Source: JASLQO01 sp002327525 (GTDB lineage Bacteria > Pseudomonadota > Gammaproteobacteria > Pseudomonadales > Azotimanducaceae). Taken from it: 64,000 nt of DNA. Numbering within the stretch: position 1 is the first letter of the stretch; the number at the start of each line of letters is the position of its first letter. The stretch is from contig JASLQO010000009.1 of assembly GCA_030744435.1 (NCBI GenBank), positions 299,021-363,020 of the forward strand, written 5' to 3'. The position numbers and the translations under genes are program-made. Below the pieces are notes generated by a model, which was given only the letters and a program-made list of their open reading frames with translations, was not told the DNA's origin and made no database searches. Below, in pieces: positions 1-8,967 of this stretch.

Positions 1-2
1 TG

Positions 3-272
3 GGTAACACGAAGACGGATGTATATGAGCGTCTGGCCGATGTGGACATTCCCGTGCTGGTGATGCGTGGCCGCCAGAGCGAGATGGAAGAAGGTAGGAT
101 GAACTTCTCCAATTCGCCCACCTGGCCGGAGCTGGCGTCGAGATTCCCTCAGGGTAGGGACTTGTATCTGCCTCGACATAGCCACTTCATCCCCATGGAG
201 GATCCCGAATTGATCGTCATGGCGGTACGGGAGCCGGAATCGTTGTCGGGTGATCCGGCGACCACCAACTGA
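3..272 (+). CDS. Alpha/beta-fold hydrolase, C-terminal fragment cut by window edge
   Basis: The reading frame is open from the first bases, so the gene starts upstream of the window. The visible 89 residues look like the end of an alpha/beta hydrolase. A hydrophobic strand (DIPVLVMRG) comes just before the usual position of the acid residue. Near the end, HSHFIPMEDPE carries the presumed catalytic histidine and the typical descending-helix motif. The nucleophile region is not visible, so substrate cannot be guessed. It could equally be a haloalkane-dehalogenase-like or esterase-like member. Family call is moderate; function unknown. Confidence 0.6.
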   Translation, partial: GNTKTDVYERLADVDIPVLVMRGRQSEMEEGRMNFSNSPTWPELASRFPQGRDLYLPRHSHFIPMEDPELIVMAVREPESLSGDPATTN

Positions 273-352
273 GATAACAGTGGCTGCCGGTCGGGACCCG
301 GCGCGCGTTGATCGGTTATCGTGATCGTTCATCACTGAGATTGGGAGGCACT

Positions 353-1210
353 ATGCGAATCGGCGTGACCATGGCATTCAATCACCGTACGGATCCCGAG
401 TTCATCGGAGCGGCGGCGCGCCTCGTAGAGGATACGGGTTTCCATTCGGTGTGGGTGCCGGAACACGTGCTGTTCTTTCCGGATTATGCATCCACATATC
501 CATATTCGGCCGATGGCCGCATTCCGGGAGATCCCGTTGGGGTGCTCGATCCGTTTGCTGCGCTCACCTGGGTGGCTGCCCACACGAGCAAACTGCGGCT
601 CGGTACCGGCATCTGCCTGGTGCCGCAGCGCCAACCCGTCTATACGGCCAAGGCCGTGGCGGATCTCGACTATCTGTCGGGAGGCCGTGTCGATTTTGGC
701 GTGGGGATTGGCTGGCTCAAGGAGGAGTTCGACAATCTGCAAATGAACTTCGGGAAACGCGCTGCGCGATGTGTGGAATATCTCGAAGTGATGCGCGCGC
801 TATGGGGGCCGGGGGTGAGTCGGTACCGGGGCGAGACCATCGAACTCGAGGACTGTCACTTCAATCCGAAGCCCGTACAGACACCGCACCCACCCGTGCT
901 GTTCGGTGGCGAAAGCGAGGCGGCGCTTGCCCGGGTCGCACACCACGGGGACGGCTGGTACGGCTTCGACCTCGATCCGAACCAGGTCGGATCGGCGCTG
1001 GCGAGCCTAGAAAGGCACTTGGCGGATGCCGGCCGTCATCGCGGTGACGTGCAGGTGTTCATCGGCAGCAGTTCGAAACCGGTAACGCCGGAGACGGTGG
1101 CTGCGTGGGGTGATACGGGTATCGACCAACTCATCGTACCGCTGATGGCCGGTAGTCTGGAGCGTCTCGAACAGCGACGCGACAAGCTCGTTGCGTCGCT
1201 GAGTATGTAA
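353..1210 (+). CDS. LLM-class (luciferase-like) flavin/F420-dependent oxidoreductase
   Basis: A 285-residue TIM-barrel protein of the bacterial luciferase-like family, which uses FMN or F420 to oxidise or reduce small organic substrates. Family features are the N-terminal strand MRIGVTMAF, VWVPEHVLF, the LRLGTGICLVPQR segment and the glycine-rich GVGIGWLKEEF. An in-frame upstream start at 308 exists. The ATG at 353 is preferred because a GGGAGG ribosome site sits about 7 bases before it and family members begin here. A paralogue lies at 18555-19418. No F420 biosynthesis gene is in the window, so the cofactor is unresolved. Confidence 0.85.
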   Translation: MRIGVTMAFNHRTDPEFIGAAARLVEDTGFHSVWVPEHVLFFPDYASTYPYSADGRIPGDPVGVLDPFAALTWVAAHTSKLRLGTGICLVPQRQPVYTAKAVADLDYLSGGRVDFGVGIGWLKEEFDNLQMNFGKRAARCVEYLEVMRALWGPGVSRYRGETIELEDCHFNPKPVQTPHPPVLFGGESEAALARVAHHGDGWYGFDLDPNQVGSALASLERHLADAGRHRGDVQVFIGSSSKPVTPETVAAWGDTGIDQLIVPLMAGSLERLEQRRDKLVASLSM

Positions 1211-1306
1211 AATATCTAGACAACACAAACATACACATTTCCGCAACAGACATGTGAGGTGCGTTGCAGCACACTAGATGTACAGACAAAGCTGGTAGTT
1301 GTCGTC

Positions 1307-1621
1307 ATGAAAACAGCTCGTCACACATCCGCGCACTCACGAGAGGCGCGTCGGGGTAGCTCCGAGAGCACGTGGTTCCGTTCCGATCGTGTATTCGAGG
1401 CAGATGATCAGTGGTACTTCCATACGCGTGAAGGCGTGGACGTCGGACCTTACGAGACTCGTTTCGAAGCGGAAATAGAGGCTGGCATGCTTCGAGAGTT
1501 GCTGCTGGAGGTTCCGCAGGGCGAATCCACGATGCCTGTGATCCGCGAGTTCGTGCTCGAATCCTTTGCGATGGGCCGCCCGCTGATGCCGTATTTCCGG
1601 GACGAACTACTGGCAAGCTGA
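1307..1621 (+). CDS. Small DUF6316-like protein
   Basis: A 104-residue soluble protein. Its core reads FRSDRVFEADDQWYFHTREG, followed by a GPYETR segment and an acidic helix. This matches my recollection of DUF6316, small gammaproteobacterial proteins of unknown function built around a WYF.TREG..GP motif. The C-terminal 40 residues add an amphipathic tail ending PYFRDELLAS. Start: the first ATG in frame at 1307, since the upstream codons (1259 on) have a composition unlike the rest. No operon partner is evident. Confidence 0.6.
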   Translation: MKTARHTSAHSREARRGSSESTWFRSDRVFEADDQWYFHTREGVDVGPYETRFEAEIEAGMLRELLLEVPQGESTMPVIREFVLESFAMGRPLMPYFRDELLAS

Positions 1622-1717
1622 ATTGATTCATTCGGAACCTCACGCGTTTGCGTTGAAACGCGATTGGCATAAATCCGGATAGGGTTGTCACAGGGGCGAG
1701 GTATTCAGTCCCAGGCG

Positions 1718-2262
1718 CTAGCGCCATGATGCCGGTCGATACCAGATTGGTGAGGTCCACGCCATTTCCTGAATCATCTCTGGTGCTTCGTTGTTGCAGG
1801 CAGCCGGACGTTGATCCACTGGTAAGTATTCACATTGGCGGAAGCTCCAACGCTCGGTGGGGGATTCCACAACACGGACGCAATAGTAGGCGGGCTGGTC
1901 GATGCACAGCCGTTGCGTCGCGCGACCGGAAGTATCGTATGGAGGCATTTCGATCTCTTCGCCCTTCGCAAACCGGTAGGCATGCTCGGGTGTGGTGCGG
2001 GTCCCATTGGCACTGGCATTCCACGAGTAGGTGGTATGGACGTGCAAATCGCCGAAGGCCGAAGTAGGCATTGCCAAAAGGGGTGTTCGGAGCAAGGGCC
2101 ACAAATCTCTGTGTAGCGAATCGGCCCGATTTTCTGTTGTCCCGCAGACAGCGTCACCTCTTCGCGCTACGCTTCGGCATCCTCTGCGGCGTCGGGTTCT
2201 TTGTCACATCCGATACAGGGGAGCAGCGTGGCTGTCGTCAGCAGGATCGCGATCAAACGCAT
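1718..2262 (-). pseudogene. Remnant of a DUF3604 lipoprotein gene with internal deletion
   Basis: Read on the minus strand from an ATG at 2262, a lipoprotein-type signal (MRLIAILLTTATLLPCIGC) is followed by an in-frame TAG. After a frame change comes FGDLHVHTTYSWNA and GTRTTPEHAYRFAKGE, the typical N-terminal metal-binding start of DUF3604 (PHP-like) proteins. The text then jumps directly to a family C-terminus (YYCVRVVESPTERWS ... QEMAWTSPIWY). Several hundred residues between these parts are missing. So one stop codon, at least one frameshift and a large deletion have killed it. An intact but different DUF3604 gene lies at 54170-56752. Confidence 0.75.
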
Positions 2263-2375
2263 CTGCATACGCCAGAAATGCGCGTTCTATCCAGGTAATC
2301 GCTCCGGGGGTGATTACTGGAAAGGGCTTTCCAGAAGTCTTCAATCTGTGCCAATGACATGGCCGGAGGCCCGTA

Positions 2376-3425
2376 TCAGAGCCCCGGATTGACCACGAGG
2401 CGCACCACGTCGGTGTCCTTGCTGGCAAGCCTTGCCAGGGCGTCGTTGATCCCAGCGAGCGCATAGCGACCCGAAACTGAGCGGTCGAGATTCAATCGTC
2501 CGCCGGCGACGAGCGCGAAGAGATCCTCGATATCGCGCTTGTCCATACCGAATGAACCCGCGACTGAATGTTCACGGCCGACAAAGCTGACCAGCGGCGG
2601 CAGCTGTACGCGGGCAGCTCCGACCCCCACCACGATCACCCGTCCGCCGGTGTCGAGCGTGTTCACCGCGATGTCCACCGTTTCCGCCCGCCCCACGAAT
2701 TCCAGGGCGAGATCGACACCACGTCCGAGCCGCTGGCGAATGTACTTACCCACCCTTGGTTCGGCGGCCGGGTCGATTGCAAGATCGGCACCGAGTTCCA
2801 GCGCGCGGTCCCTGGCCTGTTCTTGAGTATCGATTGCGACGATGAATCCCGCTCCCATCATTCGCGCCAGCATAACTGCATGCGTACCCAACCCTCCGCA
2901 GCCGACGACGGCCACTGATTCGCCGGCGCTGAGCCTGCCCCGCGATCGCAGCGCGTGAAAGGGCGTGGAGACACCGTCGGTAATGATGGCGGCGATCTCG
3001 GACGGTACGGATTCCGGAATTGGAATGAGCGACCATGAAGGTGCGGCGACGTACTGCGCCAGTGAGCCGTCCTGGGCCATGCCGTAGACCCTCGCGTTTT
3101 CGCAGAGCGATTCATGCCCCGCCATGCAGAATCGGCAGCGGCCGCAAGTCGCGGACGGGAATAGCGCAACGCGATCTCCGGTCGAGAACTCGGTCACCGA
3201 ATCACCGACACTCGCCACGGTTCCTGCAGCTTCATGGCCCAGGGTGATGGGTGTGTGTTGCACGGGAATGTCGCCATCCACTGCCAGATGTATGTCCGTG
3301 CCGCACAGACCACAGGCCTCTACCTGCACCACTACCTCGTGAGGCTCGGGTTGCGGGATCGGGACCGATTCGATTGTCAGCGGTTCTCCCGGAACATGCA
3401 GGCGTGCGGCTTTCATGATCGTCAT
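2376..3425 (-). CDS. Zinc-dependent alcohol dehydrogenase (MDR family)
   Basis: A 349-residue medium-chain dehydrogenase/reductase, predicted to interconvert an alcohol and aldehyde/ketone with NAD(P). Visible: catalytic zinc ligands in CGLCGTDIH and GHEAAG, four structural-zinc cysteines in CGRCRFCMAGHESLC, and the Rossmann motif GCGGLG. The ATG at 3425 overlaps the TGA of the upstream tetR gene (ATGA), giving translational coupling and fixing the start against a 50-codon longer frame. It is the last gene of the acyl-CoA operon and may process an alcohol or aldehyde intermediate of that pathway. Substrate not determinable. Confidence 0.88.
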   Translation of the reverse strand: MTIMKAARLHVPGEPLTIESVPIPQPEPHEVVVQVEACGLCGTDIHLAVDGDIPVQHTPITLGHEAAGTVASVGDSVTEFSTGDRVALFPSATCGRCRFCMAGHESLCENARVYGMAQDGSLAQYVAAPSWSLIPIPESVPSEIAAIITDGVSTPFHALRSRGRLSAGESVAVVGCGGLGTHAVMLARMMGAGFIVAIDTQEQARDRALELGADLAIDPAAEPRVGKYIRQRLGRGVDLALEFVGRAETVDIAVNTLDTGGRVIVVGVGAARVQLPPLVSFVGREHSVAGSFGMDKRDIEDLFALVAGGRLNLDRSVSGRYALAGINDALARLASKDTDVVRLVVNPGL

Positions 3426-4060
3426 GGTCGGTCTCGGTTGTCGAATTCGGACAGGAATCCTCGCTTCAGGAACTGGAAAGCGGCGGTGCGGTCCTTCAGA
3501 CCGGTGCGGATGTCTTCGTGACCGAGGTTTACCCTCGAGCCACGCAATATCATCAGGCCGAGGAACGTGGACCACAGCGTGTCCGCCATGTGCTGGCCGT
3601 CCGAGCGACCAGTGATGTCCTCGAGCAGCTTGGCCAAACGCTGGAAGTTCGCACCGGAGCTTTCGGTAATCTGTTCCTTGATTTCGGGCGATACGCCCTG
3701 GAGTGTGTTGGGCTGAGCGAGGTAGGCGGAAACCACATAGTATTCGGGGTGCTCGTCGTTGACCTTCTCGTGGAAGCGCCAGATCTGCTCCAGACGTTTC
3801 CCAGTGGACTGCCTGGATCGCTCGAGTCTTTGGAAACCATCTGCCCAGAAACGGATACTCTCAAACAGCAGCGATAGGAGGATTTCGTCCTTGTTTTTGA
3901 AATAGAAGAACAGGGTAGCCTCGGAGAGTTCGCACAGTTCAGCGATCTCTTTTGTGGTCGTGCCGCGGAATCCTTTTTCGAGTAGCAACCGACGTGCCGC
4001 ATCCAGTACCGCTTCTTTTCGTGCCTGGCGTTCCCTTTCGCGTCGCTCGGCTACGCCCAT
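3422..4060 (-). CDS. TetR/AcrR-family transcriptional regulator
   Basis: A 212-residue repressor-type protein. Residues about 10-60 form the TetR helix-turn-helix (RRLLLEKGFRGTTTKEIAE then ATLFFYFKNKDEIL). The rest is an all-helical ligand-binding domain. The gene lies inside the acyl-CoA operon, 39 bases after an acyl-CoA dehydrogenase, and overlaps the dehydrogenase gene after it by 4 bases. By analogy with TetR regulators of acyl-CoA catabolism it probably senses an acyl-CoA and autoregulates the operon. The 25-bp box at 8943-8967 is a candidate operator. That link is inference. Confidence 0.88.
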   Translation of the reverse strand: MGVAERRERERQARKEAVLDAARRLLLEKGFRGTTTKEIAELCELSEATLFFYFKNKDEILLSLLFESIRFWADGFQRLERSRQSTGKRLEQIWRFHEKVNDEHPEYYVVSAYLAQPNTLQGVSPEIKEQITESSGANFQRLAKLLEDITGRSDGQHMADTLWSTFLGLMILRGSRVNLGHEDIRTGLKDRTAAFQFLKRGFLSEFDNRDRP

Positions 4061-4099
4061 GTTAGTACTCCTTTCCGCGTCTCAAGCCGTTGGTCGAGC

Positions 4100-5242
4100 T
4101 CACACACCAAGCTGCCGTGCGATGGTTTCCCGCTGTATTTCGCTGGTGCCCTCACCTATTTCCAGAACCTTACAATCCCGGTAGAAGCGTTGGGCAGCGC
4201 TGTCCTTCATGTAACCCTGCGCCCCACACAAATGTAAAGTGCGTTCACAAGCCCACGTGGCGGTTTCGGTGGCGAACAGCTTGGCCATGGACGCCTCCCG
4301 GTCATGTGGTTGGCCGGCGTCGGCCAGTCTCGCGGTATGCAGCGTCAGCTGCCACGCAGCCTCGAGCCGGGTGGCCATGTCGGCGAGAGTGAAGCGGATG
4401 AACTGATTAGCTGTCAAAGGTGCTCCAAACTGCACTCTTTGCGCACAGTAGTTTTGGCTCTCCTGTAGTGCGGCACGACTGAGCCCCACGCCGAACGCGG
4501 CACTTGCGATACGACCGAGGGTGAGGACCTTCAGTGAGCGAATGAAGCCCGCTTCCTCGGGTCCGAGGCGATTCTCGGCCGGGATACGGCAGTCATCGAA
4601 GACGATTTCGGCCATCTCGGAGGCGCCCATGCCCAGTTTCTTGAGCGGAGCGGCAACGTTCACACCCGGCGTGTCTGCATCGACCACGAACACGGAGAGC
4701 CCTTTGAGCCCCAGCTCGGGGTGGGTGGCGGCGACCACCACCATGAAATCGGCGAACGGAGAATTGGTGATGTACATTTTCGTGCCGTTCAGCACGTATT
4801 GGTCGCCATCCCGTGCGGCCGTGGTGGCAACTGTGGAGACATCGGCGCCGGCGTTCGGCTCCGCATAGGCCCAACAGCCTATCCGTTCGCCGCTCATCGC
4901 ACCCGGCAACCAACGTTTTCGCTGCGCTTCGTCGCCCAGATGGACGAGCGCCGAGCTGGCCAGAGCCGTGTGCACGTAGAAACCGAGCGCGATAGCGGCG
5001 GAACCTCGCGCCAGCTCTGCGCACAACAGCGCGTAGAGCACGGATCCACCACCACTGCCGCCGTAACTCTCGGGCACAGAGACACCCAACCAGCCCAGAT
5101 TTCCGAATTCGCGTAGCAACTGCTGAGGGTAGCGCTCTTCGAGATCCCAGGAGGTCGCATGCGGGATAATCTCGCTGTCCACGAACCTGCGCACCGATTC
5201 CACGAACTGGGCGTGCTCCGGGTCTATCAGTGGGTCCGACAT
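4100..5242 (-). CDS. Acyl-CoA dehydrogenase
   Basis: A 380-residue FAD flavoenzyme that introduces an alpha,beta double bond into an acyl-CoA and passes electrons to ETF. Domain order is the standard N-terminal helical, middle beta (CWAYAEPNAGADVS, then YVLNGTKMYITNS) and C-terminal helical domains. The C-terminal signature EIGEGTSEIQRE has a glutamate at the classical catalytic-base position. The two other dehydrogenases nearby have alanine there. Fifth gene of the operon; the hydratase at 5267-6028 lies 24 bases upstream. Chain-length preference unknown. Confidence 0.93.
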   Translation of the reverse strand: MSDPLIDPEHAQFVESVRRFVDSEIIPHATSWDLEERYPQQLLREFGNLGWLGVSVPESYGGSGGGSVLYALLCAELARGSAAIALGFYVHTALASSALVHLGDEAQRKRWLPGAMSGERIGCWAYAEPNAGADVSTVATTAARDGDQYVLNGTKMYITNSPFADFMVVVAATHPELGLKGLSVFVVDADTPGVNVAAPLKKLGMGASEMAEIVFDDCRIPAENRLGPEEAGFIRSLKVLTLGRIASAAFGVGLSRAALQESQNYCAQRVQFGAPLTANQFIRFTLADMATRLEAAWQLTLHTARLADAGQPHDREASMAKLFATETATWACERTLHLCGAQGYMKDSAAQRFYRDCKVLEIGEGTSEIQRETIARQLGV

Positions 5243-5266
5243 CGCTGGTCTCCTGTTGGCCTACCG

Positions 5267-6028
5267 TTAGTGCTGTTTTGCGAAGAACGCGGCAACGCGT
5301 TCGCGGTGGGCTTCGCTTTGCAGGCACTGGACCTGAGCGAAGATTTCGTAATCGAATTCGTTTTCCATGTCGCGGTCCAGGGAGCGGCGAATGGCGTTCT
5401 TGGTGAACGCCAGCGCCCTGGCAGGACCCGTCACGAAGCTGCCGGCGAGTTGCATGACTGTCTCGTCCAGTTTCGCTTCGGGTACCAGTCTGGACAGGAG
5501 TCCCATCTCATGTGCTTCCTCGGCGGCAACGAATCTCGCCGTCATCATCATGTCCGTGGCCCGACCCAGGCCGACCAGGCGAGGCAAAAAGTACCCGCAC
5601 GACATGTCGCAACCAGCGAGCCCTATATTCACGAACGGTGCGCAATAGCGAGAGCCCGCGGCACCTACTCTGAAATCACAGGCCAGAGCAAGCCCCAGAC
5701 CACCCCCCACGACGTCGCCGTGACATCTGGCAATGACGGGTTTTTCCATGTTCGCGATGAGGCGCACGGGATCCAGATAATGGTCGACGATCTGTTCCCA
5801 GTCGGCTGGCGTGCGGTCGATCATCTGTCCGATGTCGGCACCGGCGCAGAACACGCGTCCCGCACCGGCCAGCACGAGCGCACCGGTTTCGTCGTCTTTC
5901 CCGGCAGCTTCGAGCGCTTCGATGAGTGCATCGAGCATCTCGATGTCGATGGCGTTCAGGCGATCCGGACGATTGAGCGTTATCGTGAGCACGCCGTCAG
6001 TGCGATCCGTTTTCAGTTTGTCCGTCAT
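5267..6028 (-). CDS. Enoyl-CoA hydratase/isomerase family protein
   Basis: A 253-residue crotonase-fold protein. It would hydrate enoyl-CoA or carry out a related reaction on a CoA thioester. The oxyanion-hole segments are seen in FCAGADIGQM and CHGDVVGGGLGLALACD. The helix that normally provides a catalytic glutamate reads FVNIGLAGCDMS and lacks an obvious glutamate, so it may be an isomerase-like or atypical crotonase. It sits 27 bases after the amidohydrolase gene and 24 before the dehydrogenase gene in the same operon. Confidence 0.88.
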   Translation of the reverse strand: MTDKLKTDRTDGVLTITLNRPDRLNAIDIEMLDALIEALEAAGKDDETGALVLAGAGRVFCAGADIGQMIDRTPADWEQIVDHYLDPVRLIANMEKPVIARCHGDVVGGGLGLALACDFRVGAAGSRYCAPFVNIGLAGCDMSCGYFLPRLVGLGRATDMMMTARFVAAEEAHEMGLLSRLVPEAKLDETVMQLAGSFVTGPARALAFTKNAIRRSLDRDMENEFDYEIFAQVQCLQSEAHRERVAAFFAKQH

Positions 6029-6055
6029 GATTTCCTCTTTGGCAGTACAGTGATG

Positions 6056-6910
6056 CTAGACGGTGAGCCTCAGCGCCCGGACCACGTTATCCCGCACTAG
6101 CTTTCGGTACACCTCGTCGCTCACACCTAGGTCTTCCAGTTCAGTCAGTGTGCGGTCGAACGCGAGCAGGGGGTAGTCGGTGGCCCAGATGACCTTGTCC
6201 TGTCCCCAGCCGGTGGCGAAATCCACCAGTGACTGGGGCCACTGGCGGGGGCCCCGCGCGGATGTCTCGAGGTATACGTTTGGGTGTTTCCACGCGAAGA
6301 TCATCATCTCCTCGTGCCAGGGCTGGCCTACGTGGCAGCCGAGGATAACCAGCTCCGGGAAGGCCAGCGCCACCTCGTCCAGATAGATCGGGCGGCCGCA
6401 TTCGGAAGGCAGTAAAGGCCCGGTGTGGCCGACCTGCAGGGCGACGGCGACGCCGAGTTCCACGCACTTCATGTAGACCGGCCAGTAGTGTTTGTCGTTT
6501 GGCGGCAGTCCGGTCATGCCATCGCCATTCATGTACGGTTCCAGCCGGATACAGACCATGCCGAGTTCGTTGACCAGGTAGGAGACGTCGCGGGCGACAT
6601 CCATCGGTTTTTGCATGACGTTCACGGCCCCCGCGCCGATAAAGCGGTCCGGGTGCTGCTTGACGTACTGAGCCACCTCCTCGTTGGTGAGAACCCAGTC
6701 GCCCCTGTAGTGGAAGGAAGAGAGTATCAGCCGGTCCACGCCCGCGGTGTCCATCTCTTCGAGCAGTGCCTCGATCGACTGCCCTTCCATCATTACGGCG
6801 GGAGACCGGTACTTTCTGAATATGTGCTTGAATTCGTCCGGCCAGCGGGTGGCACCCTTGGGAGTGATGTGGGTCGCCCATGCGTCTATGGCGATTTTGG
6901 GTCGTGTCAT
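6056..6910 (-). CDS. Amidohydrolase-2 family metal-dependent hydrolase/decarboxylase
   Basis: A 284-residue TIM-barrel protein of the amidohydrolase-related (PF04909-type) group, which includes aromatic acid decarboxylases and lactonases. Visible metal or active-site segments are IAIDAWATHITP at the N-terminus, QVGHTGPLL, LGCHVGQPWHEEM and the late WATDYPLLAFD with the conserved aspartate. Members of this family inside acyl-CoA operons often act on ring or decarboxylation intermediates. Here the substrate is unknown. It lies between two hydratase genes with gaps of 27 and 48 bases, clearly co-transcribed. Confidence 0.82.
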   Translation of the reverse strand: MTRPKIAIDAWATHITPKGATRWPDEFKHIFRKYRSPAVMMEGQSIEALLEEMDTAGVDRLILSSFHYRGDWVLTNEEVAQYVKQHPDRFIGAGAVNVMQKPMDVARDVSYLVNELGMVCIRLEPYMNGDGMTGLPPNDKHYWPVYMKCVELGVAVALQVGHTGPLLPSECGRPIYLDEVALAFPELVILGCHVGQPWHEEMMIFAWKHPNVYLETSARGPRQWPQSLVDFATGWGQDKVIWATDYPLLAFDRTLTELEDLGVSDEVYRKLVRDNVVRALRLTV

Positions 6911-6958
6911 CGTGCGTTGCTCCGGTCGATGCGTCTGATGTCCTGTATGGTGCGGCCG

Positions 6959-7750
6959 TTAGCGGCCATGAAACACCGGCGTCCTCTTCTCGACAAAGGC
7001 CTGTACGCCTTCCTGCGCATCCTCACTGACGCGCAGTGGTTCGGCATGAAACTGCTCCAGGCGCAGGGCCTCGTCCAAATCTAGATGGCGGCCCTGGTAG
7101 ACGGCGTCGCGCGCTGCCCGGACGGCCAGCGGACCGTTCGCTGCAATGAGTTCGGCTACGCGCAGCGCCTCAGTGAGCAGGTTGTTCAGTTCGGTTATCC
7201 TGCTGACGAGTCCCCAGCGCAACGCCGCCTCGGCATCAATGGGTGCCCCGGTCAGGATCATCTCGAGTGCGACGCCCAAGGGCAGCGCGCGCGGCAGCCT
7301 TTGCGTGCCGCCGGCGCCGGGGAGGATACCTCGTTTGACCTCGGGCAATCCAAACACGGCGTGCTTCGCGGCGATTCGGATGTCGCAGGCCAGAGCGAGT
7401 TCAAGACCGCCCGCCAGACAGGGACCGTTGATGGCCGCGATCACCGGTTTGCGCGGGTCGAAATTCCTGGTCAGCGCCCCGAGCCCCGGGGTGCGTTCGC
7501 CGTTCTCACGCCGCTCGACGGGGGTCATCGAGCGGTAGTAGTCACCCATTTCCTTCAAATCGGCGCCGGCACAAAACGACTGGTCACCGGCTCCGGTCAA
7601 TACAGCGACGCGCGCCGTATCCGAGTCCCGATATTCGTTCCATACATCGAGCAGGGCTTCGCGCATCTCGGTATTCAGTGCATTGCGTGCCTCGGGGCGA
7701 TCCAGCGTCACGATCAGGACCTGTCCGCGCAATTCCGTTCGAACGCTCAC
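6959..7750 (-). CDS. Enoyl-CoA hydratase
   Basis: A 263-residue crotonase. It has the full hydratase pattern: FCAGADLKEMG for the oxyanion hole, INGPCLAGGLELALACD, and FGLPEVKRGILPGAGGTQRL, which carries the usual catalytic glutamate region and is close to classical EchA proteins. The GTG start at 7750 overlaps the TGA of the upstream dehydrogenase (GTGA), so the two are translationally coupled. The pair probably performs consecutive dehydrogenation and hydration of the same acyl-CoA. Stop codon TAA. Confidence 0.92.
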   Translation of the reverse strand: MSVRTELRGQVLIVTLDRPEARNALNTEMREALLDVWNEYRDSDTARVAVLTGAGDQSFCAGADLKEMGDYYRSMTPVERRENGERTPGLGALTRNFDPRKPVIAAINGPCLAGGLELALACDIRIAAKHAVFGLPEVKRGILPGAGGTQRLPRALPLGVALEMILTGAPIDAEAALRWGLVSRITELNNLLTEALRVAELIAANGPLAVRAARDAVYQGRHLDLDEALRLEQFHAEPLRVSEDAQEGVQAFVEKRTPVFHGR

Positions 7751-8898
7751 TGTCCGCGAGCCACCAGGTCTTCACTGCGGGCGATGATGCCGCGCATTGT
7801 CTCACTGGTTCCGGCGCCGATGGTGAGAGCGAGCGAATCGCGATACAGGCGTCCAATCAGACACTCATCCATATGGCTGAGCCCGCCCTGGATCTGGGCG
7901 CATTCCCGAGCGGTATCCAGCGCCATCTCAGTGGCAAACAGCTTCGACATGGAGATCAGGGAGTTAGCGTCTTCTCCCCTCGTGTACTTGTCTATGGCCT
8001 GAATCATGAGGGCTTCAGCGGCTTCGATGTTGGTCAGGACATCCGCGAGCCGGTGTTGCCAGACCTGAAATCCAAGTAGTGGTTGGCCGAAGGCCTGTCG
8101 GTCGTGACCCCATCTGCGCGCTTCCTCGAAGAGCATGCGGGCCTGCGAGCAGGCCATGACGGAAAGCACCAGCCGCTCGCCCTCGAATCCACCCATGATG
8201 AGGCCGAAGCCCCTGTTCTCTTCGCCGACGAGATTGCTCGCTGGTACGCGAACGTCATCGAAGAAGATCTCGGCCGTGTCGGAGGCGTGCGTGCCGATCT
8301 TCTGCAGCCGCCGGCGTGTAAGCCCCTCGCTGTCGGCCGGGACGACGATGAGTGAGATGCCGCGATGTCCCTCTCCGCCCGTGCGCACCGCCGTGGTGAT
8401 GTAGTCGGCGATGGTGCCGTTGCTGATGTAGAGTTTCGATCCGTTGATGACGTAATCGCTACCGTCTCGAACCGCCCGGGTCTTGAGTGCGGCGACATCG
8501 CTGCCGGCATCCGGTTCCGAGACGCCGAGTGCTCCGATCAGTTTTCCTTCCGCCGCCGGGCGGACGTATTTTTCCTTTAGCGCGCTCGAACCGCCCCGGT
8601 CAATGACCTTGGTGGCGAATTCGGCGTGCGCCATGATGGCGACGGCGACACCGATGGAACCGCTTTTCATCAGTTCCTGAAGCAGCACGGCAGTGAACCA
8701 GAAATCCTGGCCGCCGCCACCAAACTCCGGCGAAAGGCGCACACCCAGGTAGCCGAGCTCGGCAAGTTTGCTGAACAGGCTGCGGGGAACTTCCCCGTCG
8801 CGCTCCCATTGAAGGGCGTTGGGCTTCACCTCGCGTTCCACCAGATCGGCGACTGCATGGCGCATCATCTCGTGTTCTTCAGATAGTACCGGCTGCAT
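7747..8898 (-). CDS. Acyl-CoA dehydrogenase (isovaleryl/long-chain-like catalytic arrangement)
   Basis: A 383-residue FAD acyl-CoA dehydrogenase and first gene of the operon. The middle-domain motif is LGVSEPDAGSDVAALKTRA. The C-terminal signature reads TIGAGTSETMRG, with alanine where many family members have the catalytic glutamate. A glutamate in the helix GGFEGERLVLS matches the alternative base position known from isovaleryl-CoA and long-chain enzymes, so the protein is likely active. The gene begins about 30 bases downstream of the -10 element at 8928-8933. Confidence 0.92.
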   Translation of the reverse strand: MQPVLSEEHEMMRHAVADLVEREVKPNALQWERDGEVPRSLFSKLAELGYLGVRLSPEFGGGGQDFWFTAVLLQELMKSGSIGVAVAIMAHAEFATKVIDRGGSSALKEKYVRPAAEGKLIGALGVSEPDAGSDVAALKTRAVRDGSDYVINGSKLYISNGTIADYITTAVRTGGEGHRGISLIVVPADSEGLTRRRLQKIGTHASDTAEIFFDDVRVPASNLVGEENRGFGLIMGGFEGERLVLSVMACSQARMLFEEARRWGHDRQAFGQPLLGFQVWQHRLADVLTNIEAAEALMIQAIDKYTRGEDANSLISMSKLFATEMALDTARECAQIQGGLSHMDECLIGRLYRDSLALTIGAGTSETMRGIIARSEDLVARGQ

Positions 8899-8927
8899 GC
8901 CGTTCTCCTGGCTGGGTCATGCCCCGC

Positions 8928-8956
8928 AAATTATTAGACTGACACTCGAATGTCAA
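8928..8956 (-). promoter_or_regulatory. Sigma70-type promoter of the acyl-CoA operon
   Basis: On the minus strand a perfect -35 box TTGACA (8956-8951) is followed by a 17-base spacer and TAATTT (8933-8928). The first gene starts at 8898. The -35 box lies inside the palindromic box at 8943-8959, as expected for a repressor that blocks RNA polymerase. Confidence 0.6.
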
Positions 8957-8967
8957 GTGACACTCAG
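8943..8967. promoter_or_regulatory. Operator-like box, copy 1
   Basis: The core CACTCGAATGTCAAGTG is an imperfect palindrome (CACT..GA / TC..AGTG). The 25-base stretch recurs at 10851-10875 with 23 of 25 bases identical. It overlaps the -35 element of the operon promoter. A TetR-family operator is the simplest reading, and the operon encodes such a regulator at 3422-4060. Confidence 0.5.

Noticed and set aside
5159..6100. Long plus-strand frame of over 300 codons.
   Set aside because: It is antisense to the dehydrogenase and hydratase genes and shows no family character. It arises from the high GC content.
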